Of a DNA stretch of 64,000 nucleotides, positions 1 through 8,083 are shown one piece after another (the stretch's first letter is position 1; every line of letters begins with the position of its first letter). Position numbers and translations under genes: made by a program. Origin of the DNA: Inquilinus sp. KBS0705 (lineage in GTDB: Bacteria; Bacteroidota; Bacteroidia; Sphingobacteriales; Sphingobacteriaceae); assembly GCA_005938025.2 (NCBI GenBank), contig VCCI02000002.1, positions 434,001-498,000 of the forward strand. Reading direction: 5' to 3'. Below the pieces are notes generated by a model. The model made no database searches. It was not told the origin of the DNA and was given only the letters and a program-made list of their open reading frames with translations.

Positions 1-487
1 CAAATTCATCAAAGTGCAGCGGCAGGTTTATGCTTTGCAGCATTAAATGTAAATGGCTGAATTTGTGTATTATGGATTGAGAAATATTAAATTCTTCACC
101 CTGCGCATGCATCATTTTTATACCGGCCTGTATTTCGTTAAATATGATACCGTACATCAGTTTACCCGCCCATTGAAACAATTTTAATTCATCAAGCGCT
201 TTAACGCCTTCATATCCGCCAGCAAAGGCGTGGGCTATAGTTTGCTCTAAAGGCCCCAGGTATTCATCGTTAATATAGGCCGAGCAGGGGATCTTAATAT
301 CTTTATAGGTCGCAATTGTTTCGTCCAGCAGTTTAAAGGGCTGTTCTTCAAGATTGTAAAGGCTCATAAGCCATTGAGGGAAAACCTGTATTTTTTCTTC
401 TTCGCTGTTGAGTGCTTGCCCGGTTAAAAAGCATTTATTGTTACTAAAGTTAAAGCTTTCGAAAGGAGCATAAATTTGTGCCGGCAT
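1..487 (-). CDS. Unknown protein, N-terminal part only (cut by window start)
   Basis: The reverse strand is open from an ATG at 487 to the window edge, about 162 codons, so the C-terminus is missing. The product starts MPAQIYAPFESF and is a soluble-looking mixed-charge protein with no signal peptide or membrane segment. It has two cysteines early (KCF and IPCSAY) and a helical stretch containing GIIFNEIQAGIKMMHAQGEEF. I do not recognise the family. It is divergent from the dipeptide epimerase, with only 54 bases between start codons. A TATCTTTG -7 box lies five bases before the ATG, which supports this start and suggests a leaderless message. Coding appearance is good (long open frame, no repeats), but the function is unknown. 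Confidence 0.7.
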   Translation of the reverse strand, partial: MPAQIYAPFESFNFSNNKCFLTGQALNSEEEKIQVFPQWLMSLYNLEEQPFKLLDETIATYKDIKIPCSAYINDEYLGPLEQTIAHAFAGGYEGVKALDELKLFQWAGKLMYGIIFNEIQAGIKMMHAQGEEFNISQSIIHKFSHLHLMLQSINLPLHFDEF

Positions 488-492
488 AGCCG

Positions 493-500
493 CAAAGATA
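493..500 (-). promoter_or_regulatory. Bacteroidota -7 box for the partial gene at 1-487
   Basis: The reverse strand reads TATCTTTG, matching the TAnnTTTG consensus of the Bacteroidota primary sigma factor. It ends five bases before the ATG at 487, so transcription would start at about the start codon. I see no clear TTTG -33 element. A second box, TAGCTTTG at 525-532 on the plus strand, could serve the divergent epimerase. Confidence 0.45.
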
Positions 501-541
501 ATCAGGATTTTAATTGTAAAACTTTAGCTTTGATATTTGAC

Positions 542-1555
542 ATGCAGCTTACTTATCAACCCTTCCAATTACAGCTAAAGCACCCTTTTACCATCGCTAA
601 ATTTTCGCGCACATCAACCCCTGTTATGTTGTTGCAGCTTAACCATGAGGGATTTACAGGGTATGGAGAAGCATCTATGGTGCCCTATATGGGCGAAAGT
701 CACGAAACAGCAATAGCGTTTTTAAACAAGGTTGATGTAACAGCCTTTAAATATACCTTTGATTTTGAAAGCATTATCAACTATTTAGACGGTATTGCCC
801 CTGGTAACCCGGCTATAAAGGCAGCTATAGACATCGCTCTGCACGACTTGGATGGCAAAATTAAAGGCCAACCCTGCTGGCAACTACTGGGCAGCGACCC
901 GTCAAAAATGCCTGTTACCAGCTATACTGTAGGCATTGATACGCCGGAGGTGATCATACAAAAGGTTAACGAGGCTAAGGGATTGAGAATCATCAAAGTA
1001 AAGCTTGGCCGCGATAGTGATAAGGAGCTGATACAAACGATACGCACAGCTACTAACGTGCCATTATATGTAGATGCCAACCAGGGCTGGACCGACCGCA
1101 AGCAAAGTTTGGATATGGCGTATTGGCTTAAAGAACAAGGTGTTAAGCTGATAGAGCAGCCATTTTTAAAAACAGATATAGATAGCAATGCCTGGTTAAC
1201 CGAAAATAGCCCCATACCCATTATTGGCGATGAAGCAGTACAACGTTTGCCTGATGTAGCCCTTGCTAAAGGCGTTTATCATGGCATTAACGTTAAGTTG
1301 ATGAAGTGTGCCGGAATGCACGAAGCACAGTTAATGATAAATAAGGCTAAAGAACTAGGCATGAGTACGTTAATTGGCTGTATGAGCGAAACAAGTTGCG
1401 CCACCCTTGGCGCCGCCGCCCTTGCCCCTCAATGCGATTGGGCTGACCTTGACGGGCCTTTTCTTACAGCCAACAACCCATATCAAACGCCCGCTTTTAC
1501 TGACGGTAAGTGGGTGCTGAATAATGAGCCCGGCTTAGGTTTGCATCAGTTTTAA
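542..1555 (+). CDS. L-Ala-D/L-Glu-type dipeptide epimerase (enolase superfamily)
   Basis: The 337-residue protein belongs to the mandelate racemase/muconate-lactonizing branch of the enolase superfamily. Family members of this type epimerise L-Ala-D-Glu or related dipeptides, often in murein peptide recycling. The N-terminal capping domain (about 1-120) is followed by the barrel. Visible catalytic residues are KVK (K152, K154), the metal ligands D178 in VDANQGW, E205 in IEQPF and D230 in IGDEA, and the second-side lysine in NVKLMK (K252). The frame is open upstream to 476, but the extra residues do not resemble the family. The ATG at 542 gives the usual MQLTYQPFQLQLKHPF start. The exact dipeptide cannot be read from sequence. 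The gene is single and convergent with the ammonium transporter. Confidence 0.88.
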   Translation: MQLTYQPFQLQLKHPFTIAKFSRTSTPVMLLQLNHEGFTGYGEASMVPYMGESHETAIAFLNKVDVTAFKYTFDFESIINYLDGIAPGNPAIKAAIDIALHDLDGKIKGQPCWQLLGSDPSKMPVTSYTVGIDTPEVIIQKVNEAKGLRIIKVKLGRDSDKELIQTIRTATNVPLYVDANQGWTDRKQSLDMAYWLKEQGVKLIEQPFLKTDIDSNAWLTENSPIPIIGDEAVQRLPDVALAKGVYHGINVKLMKCAGMHEAQLMINKAKELGMSTLIGCMSETSCATLGAAALAPQCDWADLDGPFLTANNPYQTPAFTDGKWVLNNEPGLGLHQF

Positions 1556-1668
1556 TTATACACCCCGCTATAAATTATTGCAGTTTTTTTGTGGGGTACA
1601 GCTAAATTTTTCCATTTTTTTGTTGGGGTGCCTGTTACCAATATAGTAAAAACATTCCATATAAACAA

Positions 1669-1696
1669 AAAAGGAGCGCATGTGCGCCCCCTTTTT
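1669..1696. terminator. Bidirectional hairpin terminator between epimerase and amt
   Basis: A GC-rich stem (GGAGCGCA/TGTGCGCCCC region) is flanked by A-runs on the left and T-runs on the right, so it can terminate both convergent transcripts. One bulged G and one G-T pair interrupt an otherwise 11-pair stem. Confidence 0.75.
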
Positions 1697-1717
1697 ATAA
1701 ACATGTTCGATGTATAG

Positions 1718-3022
1718 TTATAGCTCTTCGTCATGCTGGCTCATATCAAGACCAGCAATTTCGTCAGCTTCAGATACACGCAACTTGCTTATCATATCTG
1801 TTATCTTCAATAATAGAAGAGATCCGAAGAAAGCAAATGCGGAAACAGTAACCAGCGCGATAAGATGGGTAACAAAAAGGCCTGCGTTGCCATTCAGCAA
1901 TCCATCGTTACCGGCAGAGTTTACACTTTTTGTTGCGAATATACCAGTCAGTAACATACCTACCATACCACCTACACCGTGGCAAGGGAATACATCTAAA
2001 GTATCATCGATGTTAGTTTTGCTGCGCCATATAACCACCAGGTTACTAACAACGGCAGCAACTATACCTACTATTAATGAGCTTGATACGGTGATGTAAC
2101 CTGCAGCAGGCGTTACAGCAACCAAACCTACAACAGCACCAATACAAGCGCCCATTGCAGATGGCTTTTTGCCTCTCAGGATATCAAAGAAAATCCACGA
2201 CATGGCAGCTGCGGCAGATGCTGTAGTTGTGGTTGCTAATGCGGTAGCGGCAAGTTCGCCGGCGCCTAATGCCGAGCCCGCGTTAAACCCAAACCAACCA
2301 AACCAAAGTAAGCCTGTGCCTAATATAACGTAGCTGATGCGTGCCGGTGTGTGCGACTCAGGCACTTCGTTACGTTTTTTAAGATATAAGGCCGAGGCTA
2401 ATGCAGCCCAACCAGCACTCATGTGTACAACAGTACCACCGGCAAAATCTAACACGCCTAATTTAAAGAAGTAACCTTGTGGATGCCACGTTGCATGTGC
2501 AAGCGGTATGTAAATGATTACGATAAACAGGGTGATAAAGATCAGGTAAGAGTTGAAACGTATACGCTCGGCAAATGCACCGGTTATCAGCGCGGGTGTT
2601 ATCACCGCGAATTTTAACTGGAACATGGCAAAAAGTATAACCGGTAAAGTGCCCCCTAACCATGCAACACCTAAGGTGTTTTGCATCATAAAAAACGATT
2701 TAGGGTTACCAATTATGCCATAGCCCCCAACGTCCTCGCCAAATGCCATGCTAAATCCAAACACTACCCAAATAATAGTGATCAAGCCCATACAAACAAA
2801 GCTTTGCAGCATGGTGGATATAACGTTCTTTTTGCGCACCATACCGCCATAAAAAAAAGCAAGGCCGGGTGTCATTAATAAAACAAGCGCTGTGGATATA
2901 AGCAACCAGGCTACATCGGCGCCGTTAAACTCGGCCGGCTTGGCGGCGGCTACGTTTCCCTGGTACATAAAGGCCAGGATAACTACAATTACAAGTATGC
3001 CAAATGGTACAAATTTTTTCAT
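1718..3022 (-). CDS. amt: Ammonium transporter, Amt/MEP family
   Basis: This 434-residue inner-membrane channel moves ammonium/ammonia into the cell. The start chosen is MKKFVPFGILVIVV at 3022; the frame extends further upstream but only this start gives a cleavable hydrophobic leader. The family signature runs through DFAGGTVVHMSAGWAAL, which holds the first pore histidine. The second pore histidine is in FPCHGVGGMVG. About eleven membrane segments follow the leader. The C-terminal tail ends in IAGLDMSQHDEEL and stops where many Amt proteins continue with a GExAY-type regulatory tail. No glnK (PII) gene is adjacent, although amt-glnK pairs are common, so regulation by PII is not shown here. 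The gene stands alone between a terminator and a long upstream spacer. Confidence 0.95.
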   Translation of the reverse strand: MKKFVPFGILVIVVILAFMYQGNVAAAKPAEFNGADVAWLLISTALVLLMTPGLAFFYGGMVRKKNVISTMLQSFVCMGLITIIWVVFGFSMAFGEDVGGYGIIGNPKSFFMMQNTLGVAWLGGTLPVILFAMFQLKFAVITPALITGAFAERIRFNSYLIFITLFIVIIYIPLAHATWHPQGYFFKLGVLDFAGGTVVHMSAGWAALASALYLKKRNEVPESHTPARISYVILGTGLLWFGWFGFNAGSALGAGELAATALATTTTASAAAAMSWIFFDILRGKKPSAMGACIGAVVGLVAVTPAAGYITVSSSLIVGIVAAVVSNLVVIWRSKTNIDDTLDVFPCHGVGGMVGMLLTGIFATKSVNSAGNDGLLNGNAGLFVTHLIALVTVSAFAFFGSLLLLKITDMISKLRVSEADEIAGLDMSQHDEEL

Positions 3023-3763
3023 TTTGTTGTTGTGATAAGTGAGTAAATTAATGGTAGGGAAAGCCCATGGTTGGTGGGCGCTATACAAAAAAGTGGAAAC
3101 AACAAAAGGTTACTTTTCCGGCAGGTATTATCAAAAAGTTACCCGTGCGGGAAACTTAATGAATAATCATTAACAGACAGAAATAAATGCTTTGTTTGTT
3201 CCCCTGTTTTCCTACCAAAAGGAGTGGTACGGAAACAGCATCAGCTTGGTTAACCACTCTACAGAGAGGTTGCGCTGATGGTAATCACTCTTCAGGAAAG
3301 AGAAGCCTGAATTTAAAACGGTGCACGTTTCCTTTACTACAGATTGGAAGCGCGATTTATGACTTTGGAAACTCCCGCTGCGGTTTTTAATGTAAAAAGC
3401 AGCGCTAATATTACGTTTTTCCTGGTTATGCCTATAATTTACCGAAGAAACCGGAGAAGATGTTTCTTTTTGCTCGGCAAAGGGTAAAAATAAAAGCAAT
3501 AACGCTTCAAATAACATGAAGGCGGTTATAATTCGCTTAAATTTTCTCAGTGACATAAGACTAAATTATAATTTTAAAATCATTTTGTCAAGAAAAATGA
3601 TATTTATTTATAAATTTATTATTAAAAATAGCCAACTACGCGTCTTTTAATAATAAATCTACTAAGATTATATAATATATTGTTAAAATGGTACTACATA
3701 TTAAAAACTGATGAAAATATGTTGATAGTTGCCAAAAAAGCGGCAAACACTTGCTTAACTACG
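3023..3763. other. Gene-poor spacer upstream of amt
   Basis: Between amt and dinB there are about 740 bases with only one weak coding candidate (3212-3556, listed separately). The first 190 bases should carry the amt promoter; a near match to the -7 box (TAACCTTTTG on the minus strand) lies near 3103-3112. The stretch 3560-3760 is very A+T-rich and shows no convincing gene, hairpin terminator or repeat. Confidence 0.5.
3212..3556 (-). CDS. Possible small membrane-anchored or secreted protein
   Basis: An open frame of 114 codons starts MSLRKFKRIITAF and continues with a strongly hydrophobic segment (ALLLLFLPFAEQ). That combination would act as a signal peptide or N-terminal anchor. The remainder is polar and basic with one cysteine and no motif I know. 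It lies in a long spacer in which nothing else is coding, and a basic-hydrophobic start is unlikely in a random shadow frame. Against it, the codon use is ordinary and there is no clear promoter or ribosome binding site. It could be a lineage-specific small exported protein or a chance frame. Confidence 0.3.
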   Translation of the reverse strand: MSLRKFKRIITAFMLFEALLLLFLPFAEQKETSSPVSSVNYRHNQEKRNISAAFYIKNRSGSFQSHKSRFQSVVKETCTVLNSGFSFLKSDYHQRNLSVEWLTKLMLFPYHSFW

Positions 3764-4864
3764 TCAAAAAAGGCTTAATTGATCGCTGATTTGTGGCGAT
3801 TTGGAGGGTGGGGGCAAAAAATTTGAAACCGTTATGCCCAAAAGCCTTATCCGGCTGTTTTCAATATCAGTTGCCAGCAAAAGGTTTTTAGCAACAGTGC
3901 TTATTGTCGCTTCGTCATCTACCATGTCTGGTAACGATTGGCTTCGGGTTATCTGTCTAAAATCGCTGTATTTTATTTTAAGGGTAATGGTGCGGCCCTT
4001 TAACTGGTAACGTAACAGGCGGTCGTGAACCAACCTGGCAATTTTATCCAGTTCGGCGTTCATTTCATCAAGTGTGGTCAAGTCGTAAGCAAAAGTATCT
4101 TCGGCCCCCATCGATTTTGTTTCGCGGTGCGGCTGCACCTCTCGGTCATCAATACCCCGCACAATGCGGTAATAAAAAGCGCCCGCCTTGCCAAAGCGGC
4201 CGGTCATGTCCTCCTCGGTCAGTTGTTTTAGGTCGGCACCGGTAAACAGGCCTTGCTTTTTCATTTTTTCGGCAGTTACCCTGCCAACACCGTAAAACTT
4301 CTCAACCGGCAGCTTTTCTATAAAGGTTTCAATAGACGATGGGCCAACAAATGTTAAGCCATCGGGCTTATTCATATCTGATGCTATTTTGGCTACGAAT
4401 TTATTTACCGATACTCCTGCCGATGCCGTTAGGTTCAGTTCATCCTTAATGGCTTGCTTTATTTGCTGCGCTATCTCCATAGCCGAACCAATGCCTAATT
4501 TATCGTTGGTTACATCTAAATAAGCCTCGTCTAACGATAGTGGTTCTATCAGGTCGGTATAACGGCTGAATATCTCGCGTATATGCTGCGATACCTCTTT
4601 GTAAGCAGCAAAGCGAGGCCTTACAAACAGGGCATGGGGGCAAAGCTTTAACGCCTGCTTTGATGGCATGGCCGAGCGGATACCAAACTTGCGAGCCTCA
4701 TAACTGGCGGTTGCCACTACACCGCCGCGGCCCTCGGGCAGGCCGCCAACCACCAGGGGCTTACCCCGGTATTCGGGGTTATCGCGCTGCTCAACCGACG
4801 CGTAAAAGGCGTCCATATCAATATGGATTATTTTACGCAGGGTTTGTGGTTGTATTTGGTTCAT
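3764..4864 (-). CDS. dinB: DNA polymerase IV (Y-family translesion polymerase)
   Basis: This 366-residue error-prone polymerase copies past damaged bases. The catalytic palm carries DMDAFYASVEQ near the N-terminus (metal-binding Asp, steric-gate region) and SLDEAYLDVT with the second and third acidic residues. The thumb helix-hairpin-helix is around VEKFYGVGRVTAEKM, and the little-finger domain follows. The protein ends QISDQLSLF, a good beta-clamp-binding peptide (QLSLF), so recruitment to the replication clamp is expected. The frame continues 28 codons upstream of the chosen ATG at 4864, but that extension is translation of an intergenic inverted repeat (ALPFGEDLGEA) and not family sequence. 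The gene is single; no LexA-type operator was recognised. Confidence 0.95.
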   Translation of the reverse strand: MNQIQPQTLRKIIHIDMDAFYASVEQRDNPEYRGKPLVVGGLPEGRGGVVATASYEARKFGIRSAMPSKQALKLCPHALFVRPRFAAYKEVSQHIREIFSRYTDLIEPLSLDEAYLDVTNDKLGIGSAMEIAQQIKQAIKDELNLTASAGVSVNKFVAKIASDMNKPDGLTFVGPSSIETFIEKLPVEKFYGVGRVTAEKMKKQGLFTGADLKQLTEEDMTGRFGKAGAFYYRIVRGIDDREVQPHRETKSMGAEDTFAYDLTTLDEMNAELDKIARLVHDRLLRYQLKGRTITLKIKYSDFRQITRSQSLPDMVDDEATISTVAKNLLLATDIENSRIRLLGITVSNFLPPPSKSPQISDQLSLF

Positions 4865-4871
4865 TTCGTTT

Positions 4872-4970
4872 GCCTCACCTAAATCCTCTCCAAAAGGAAG
4901 GGCTTTGAATTGCAATTTTATAAAATTTATATTTTGGCCCTTCTCCAAGGGAGAAGAGTTGGGATGAGGC
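4872..4970. repeat. Intergenic inverted repeat of the CCTCTCC/GGAGAAG type
   Basis: The left arm (4873-4906) reads CCTCACCTAAATCCTCTCC followed by AAAAGGAAGGGC. The right arm (4937-4969) is its imperfect complement, with CCCTTCTCC and GAAGAGTTGGGATGAGG. About 30 A+T-rich bases separate the arms. Each arm also contains a short internal hairpin (TCTCCnnnnGGA). This resembles REP-like palindromes scattered between genes in Bacteroidota. It lies just upstream of dinB and produces a false N-terminal extension there. Confidence 0.65.
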
Positions 4971-5009
4971 TAAATTTACATCAATATTAGCTTAAGCCAT
5001 CTTAACTGA

Positions 5010-5017
5010 TATCTTTG
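5010..5017 (+). promoter_or_regulatory. Bacteroidota -7 box upstream of the TPK-like gene
   Basis: TATCTTTG matches TAnnTTTG and ends 23 bases before the ATG at 5041, leaving a short normal leader. The -33 position shows only TTAG, a partial match. Confidence 0.45.
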
Positions 5018-5040
5018 ATAAAGATAATCAGTAATTATAA

Positions 5041-5610
5041 ATGTCATCCCACCACATCGTTCGCGAAAAACAGGAACCCGCTCTTTTGGTGCTGGGCCTC
5101 GATCATTTTTCTGAAGAAATGCTGGGCCAGTTGCTGGAGTGGAGCCCAACCGTTATCACTACGCCGCTAACTGCCGAGCAGATTGATGCCTTTGGGATAA
5201 AGGTAGATATGGTTATTGCCCATGAGCCTGATGCCGCGCTGCAATCGGATGTAAAGCTAATATCCCCATTAGGCGATAACCCCCTAAAAGCCGGACTTGC
5301 CTTTTTAACCGATAAGGGCTATCCATCTGTTAATATAGTAACGGACGAATTGCTGCTGGATGATGTGGCCCCTTTTGCTGACAAAATAAACCTGGTAATA
5401 TTCTACAATAATCAAAAAATATACCCCGTTAGCAGCGGCTTTACCAAATGGAAACCGGCCGGCGAAAATATCCGGATTTTATCACCATCTTTAGATGTGC
5501 AGGTAAGCGGCTTGCAGGGGCTGGGTAACGGCAATTTTACAACCACCGGCGATGGCTTTGTAACGTTTAGCTTTAAGCAGCCGTACCTGTTTATAGCAGA
5601 GGAAGTTTAG
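5041..5610 (+). CDS. Thiamine pyrophosphokinase-like protein, degenerate active site
   Basis: The 189-residue protein has the length and order of thiamine pyrophosphokinase, which makes thiamine diphosphate from thiamine and ATP. The C-terminal beta-sandwich, which binds thiamine in the family, is suggested by GLGNGNFTTTGDGFVTF and the closing PYLFIAEEV. The N-terminal ATP-binding half is poorly conserved. Where the family carries GDFDS, this protein has IAHEPDAAL, so the Mg-ATP acidic cluster is mostly lost. It may be a non-catalytic relative or a diverged kinase with a changed substrate. No thiamine biosynthesis gene or TPP riboswitch is nearby. The gene is single, with a -7 box at 5010. 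Family assignment is moderate and function unproven. Confidence 0.55.
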   Translation: MSSHHIVREKQEPALLVLGLDHFSEEMLGQLLEWSPTVITTPLTAEQIDAFGIKVDMVIAHEPDAALQSDVKLISPLGDNPLKAGLAFLTDKGYPSVNIVTDELLLDDVAPFADKINLVIFYNNQKIYPVSSGFTKWKPAGENIRILSPSLDVQVSGLQGLGNGNFTTTGDGFVTFSFKQPYLFIAEEV

Positions 5611-5727
5611 CAATAATGGCGGCCTGCTTTTTGTTAAAAATAATTAAATAGCAATTAAACCGTTAGGTTATTTTTTAGTCATACATACACTCCGGCAAAA
5701 AAACCGGTCGGTTATTAATCTTTCATC

Positions 5728-6840
5728 ATGAATATCAAATATAAAAATGTACTCAGCATAGCATTCGGTGGATTGTTGTGTCTGTTTTTAGCATTGCCAG
5801 CCAGTGCACAGCACAGGGGTGCAGGCGGTGGTAATGGTGGTGGCGGTCGCCCGTCAGGTGGTGGTTTTAGCGGCGGCGGTGGTGGCCGTCCATCAGGTGG
5901 CTTTGGCGGTGGTAGCATCAGCCGTCCGTCGGGCGGGTTCAATGGCGGTAGCGTCAGTCGCCCATCAGGTGGTTTTAACCGCCCTTCAACAGCTATAGCC
6001 CCTCCTCGCCAGGATGGTGGTGCGCGCCCTTCAATAGGTTTTAATGGTGGCGCACAAAGTCGTCCCGGTGGTACTTTCCAAAACAGGGGTTATGCTAATG
6101 GCAATACTGGTGTAGTTGGTCCGCGTAGCCGTTATGGCGTAAATGGATCGGCCCGCCCATATATAGGCAGCCGTGGTAACTATGGCCGTTATGGTTATGG
6201 CTATCGTGGCGGTAACTATGGCCGTTATGGCTACGGTTATCGTGGTGGTTACCGTTATTATGGCCCGCGTTATTTTAACTATGGTTTTTATAACTATCGC
6301 GGCTATTACAACTCTTACTACTACCCACGTATTGGCTTTAGCATAGGCGTATTGCCTTACGGTTATTATCCGTTTTACTATGGCGATTACCAGTACTACT
6401 ACAGCGATGGTTTTTACTATCAGCAAAATAATGATCAGTATACCATTGTTGAGCCACCTATAGGTGCGCAGGTAAACCAATTGCCATCAAAAGCTGAGCC
6501 GATAACTATAAACGGCGAACAGTATTACGAAAACAATGGTGTTTACTACCGCGAGGTAACTAAGGATGACGGTACAACCGTATACGAAGTTGCCGGTAAA
6601 GATGGCGAACTGAACACCCCCGATGGTGGTGCCGGTGCCGATTACCCACAATTTCAGGTGGGCGATGTGGTTAAGCAATTACCACAGGATAGCAGAAAAA
6701 TTACTGTTAACGGCGAAAAGCTGTATGTTGCACCAGATGGAACTTATTTCCAGGAGCAACGCGACGACGATAACAACAAAATCTATAAAGTTGTAGGTGT
6801 TGCCGCAGATGAACCTGACGACGATAACAGCAACAAGTAA
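5728..6840 (+). CDS. Secreted Gly/Tyr-rich protein with DUF6515-like C-terminal region
   Basis: The 370-residue product has a signal peptide (to about ASAQ, residue 27). Residues 28-110 are rich in glycine with a repeated RPSGGF motif. Residues 150-230 are rich in Tyr/Arg/Gly, including two exact copies of the unit GNYGRYGYGYRG. The folded C-terminal part (about 235-360) contains two related modules of the type pPIGAQVNQLP...ITINGEQYYENNGVYYRE and VVKQLP...ITVNGEKLYVAPDGTYFQE, the pattern of DUF6515 proteins. Location is periplasm or cell surface. The role is unknown; low-complexity Tyr/Gly regions suggest a structural or adhesive protein. Antisense open frames across the repeats are composition artefacts. 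It is monocistronic and ends at a terminator. Confidence 0.8.
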   Translation: MNIKYKNVLSIAFGGLLCLFLALPASAQHRGAGGGNGGGGRPSGGGFSGGGGGRPSGGFGGGSISRPSGGFNGGSVSRPSGGFNRPSTAIAPPRQDGGARPSIGFNGGAQSRPGGTFQNRGYANGNTGVVGPRSRYGVNGSARPYIGSRGNYGRYGYGYRGGNYGRYGYGYRGGYRYYGPRYFNYGFYNYRGYYNSYYYPRIGFSIGVLPYGYYPFYYGDYQYYYSDGFYYQQNNDQYTIVEPPIGAQVNQLPSKAEPITINGEQYYENNGVYYREVTKDDGTTVYEVAGKDGELNTPDGGAGADYPQFQVGDVVKQLPQDSRKITVNGEKLYVAPDGTYFQEQRDDDNNKIYKVVGVAADEPDDDNSNK

Positions 6841-6858
6841 TATTGATTAAACCCATAC

Positions 6859-6891
6859 AAAGGTGGATGCTTAATGGCACCCACCTTTTTT
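6859..6891 (+). terminator. Rho-independent terminator after the Gly/Tyr-rich gene
   Basis: The stem AAAGGTGGATGC/GCACCCACCTTT has one mismatch, a loop of about seven bases, and a run of six Ts. Confidence 0.8.
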
Positions 6892-6969
6892 ATTTAAAGT
6901 ATTTGCAATAAAGTATTAGCATAAACGCCCATTTGCCTTTATTTTTAGGTTTTGCTATGTGTACTAATT

Positions 6970-8031
6970 ATGAAAAGATACGCCACCATACTTTTATTGC
7001 TTATAAGCGCGGCTAAAACCTACGCCCAGCAACCGTTAACCTTTTTCAAGGCAAACGATAGCCGTTTTCAATACGTTGGCAGGATCGACTTTACACAGCC
7101 AGAGCGGCCCAGGTTTTGGGCGGCGGGGGTATACATCACCGCCAGGTTTAAAGGCACTACCTGCACACTTTTGGTGAACGATGAGGTAATGTATGGCACA
7201 GTACATAATTATATAGAGGTGGTGATAGATGGCGTCCCTGCGCGCCTGCAAACTACAGGCAAAACAAACGAAATTGTAATAGCTAAAGACCTGCCTGATA
7301 CGGCACACACTGTGGTAATATGTAAAGACACCGAATCGGGCCTGGGGTATTTGGACTTTTTGGGGCTTAAATGCAGCGAGCTGCTTAACCCACCCGTGCA
7401 ACCCACACGCCGTATAGAGTATTATGGCGACTCTATAACCACCGGTACGGGTGCTGATGAATCGGCAGTGCCTTGTGGCAAGGGCCAGTGGCACGATCAG
7501 CATAACGCCTACATGAGTTATGGCGCCCGCACATCGCGTGCGTTAAACGCCCAATGGCAGCTAACGGCTGTAGCCGGTATTGGTATGGTGCATAGCTGCT
7601 GTAATATGGATGTAGTGTTTCCGCAGGTGTACGATAAAGTTTACCTGCGCAACGATTCGCTGCAATGGGATTTTAAGCGTTACCCGGCCGATGTAGTAAC
7701 CATTTGCCTTGGCCAAAACGATGGAACGCAGGATTACGAAAAATTTGGCAGTGCCTATATTAAACTAATAACTGCAGTACGCAGCAAATATCCCAACGCC
7801 AGTATTGTTTGCCTTACCAGTCCTATGGCCGATGCGCACTTAACAGAAGTATTAAAAAAGTACCTTACCCGTATTGTGCGCATGGTAAATATGCGGGGCG
7901 ATAAAAAGGTGAGCAAATTCTTCTTTTCGCGGAGCTTTAACAGCGGCTGCGACGGGCACCCTGATATTAATGAGCACGAGATGATTGCTAACCAGCTAAT
8001 AGCTTATATTAAAACGCTGAAAGGTTGGTAA
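6970..8031 (+). CDS. Secreted SGNH esterase, CE2-like acetyl-xylan esterase
   Basis: The 353-residue product has a signal peptide ending near TYAQ. An N-terminal beta-sandwich domain (about 22-140) is followed by an SGNH hydrolase domain, the two-domain order of carbohydrate esterase family 2. These enzymes remove acetyl groups from plant polysaccharides. Block I is YYGDSITTG (catalytic Ser), block III is LGQND, and the catalytic His is in CDGHPDINEHEMIA. The frame is open from a TTG at 6952, but the ATG at 6970 begins a normal leader (MKRYATILLLLISA). A TAGGTTTTG box near 6946 is one base longer than the -7 consensus. The substrate is inferred from family; other sugar O-acetyl esterase roles are possible. 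Confidence 0.8.
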   Translation: MKRYATILLLLISAAKTYAQQPLTFFKANDSRFQYVGRIDFTQPERPRFWAAGVYITARFKGTTCTLLVNDEVMYGTVHNYIEVVIDGVPARLQTTGKTNEIVIAKDLPDTAHTVVICKDTESGLGYLDFLGLKCSELLNPPVQPTRRIEYYGDSITTGTGADESAVPCGKGQWHDQHNAYMSYGARTSRALNAQWQLTAVAGIGMVHSCCNMDVVFPQVYDKVYLRNDSLQWDFKRYPADVVTICLGQNDGTQDYEKFGSAYIKLITAVRSKYPNASIVCLTSPMADAHLTEVLKKYLTRIVRMVNMRGDKKVSKFFFSRSFNSGCDGHPDINEHEMIANQLIAYIKTLKGW

Positions 8032-8083
8032 TTTAAATTTATCGAAACTTTTTTAACTATAGCGCATTATAAATATAACATTA

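Noticed and set aside
1552..1734. Small minus-strand open frame between epimerase and amt
   Set aside because: It spans the terminator hairpin and has no coding character.
5715..6480. Long antisense open frames opposite the Gly/Tyr-rich gene (Pro-rich and Ile/Thr/Val-rich products)
   Set aside because: They arise from the repetitive Gly and Tyr codons read backwards; the products are low-complexity, have no proper start context, and the sense frame has a signal peptide and known C-terminal modules.
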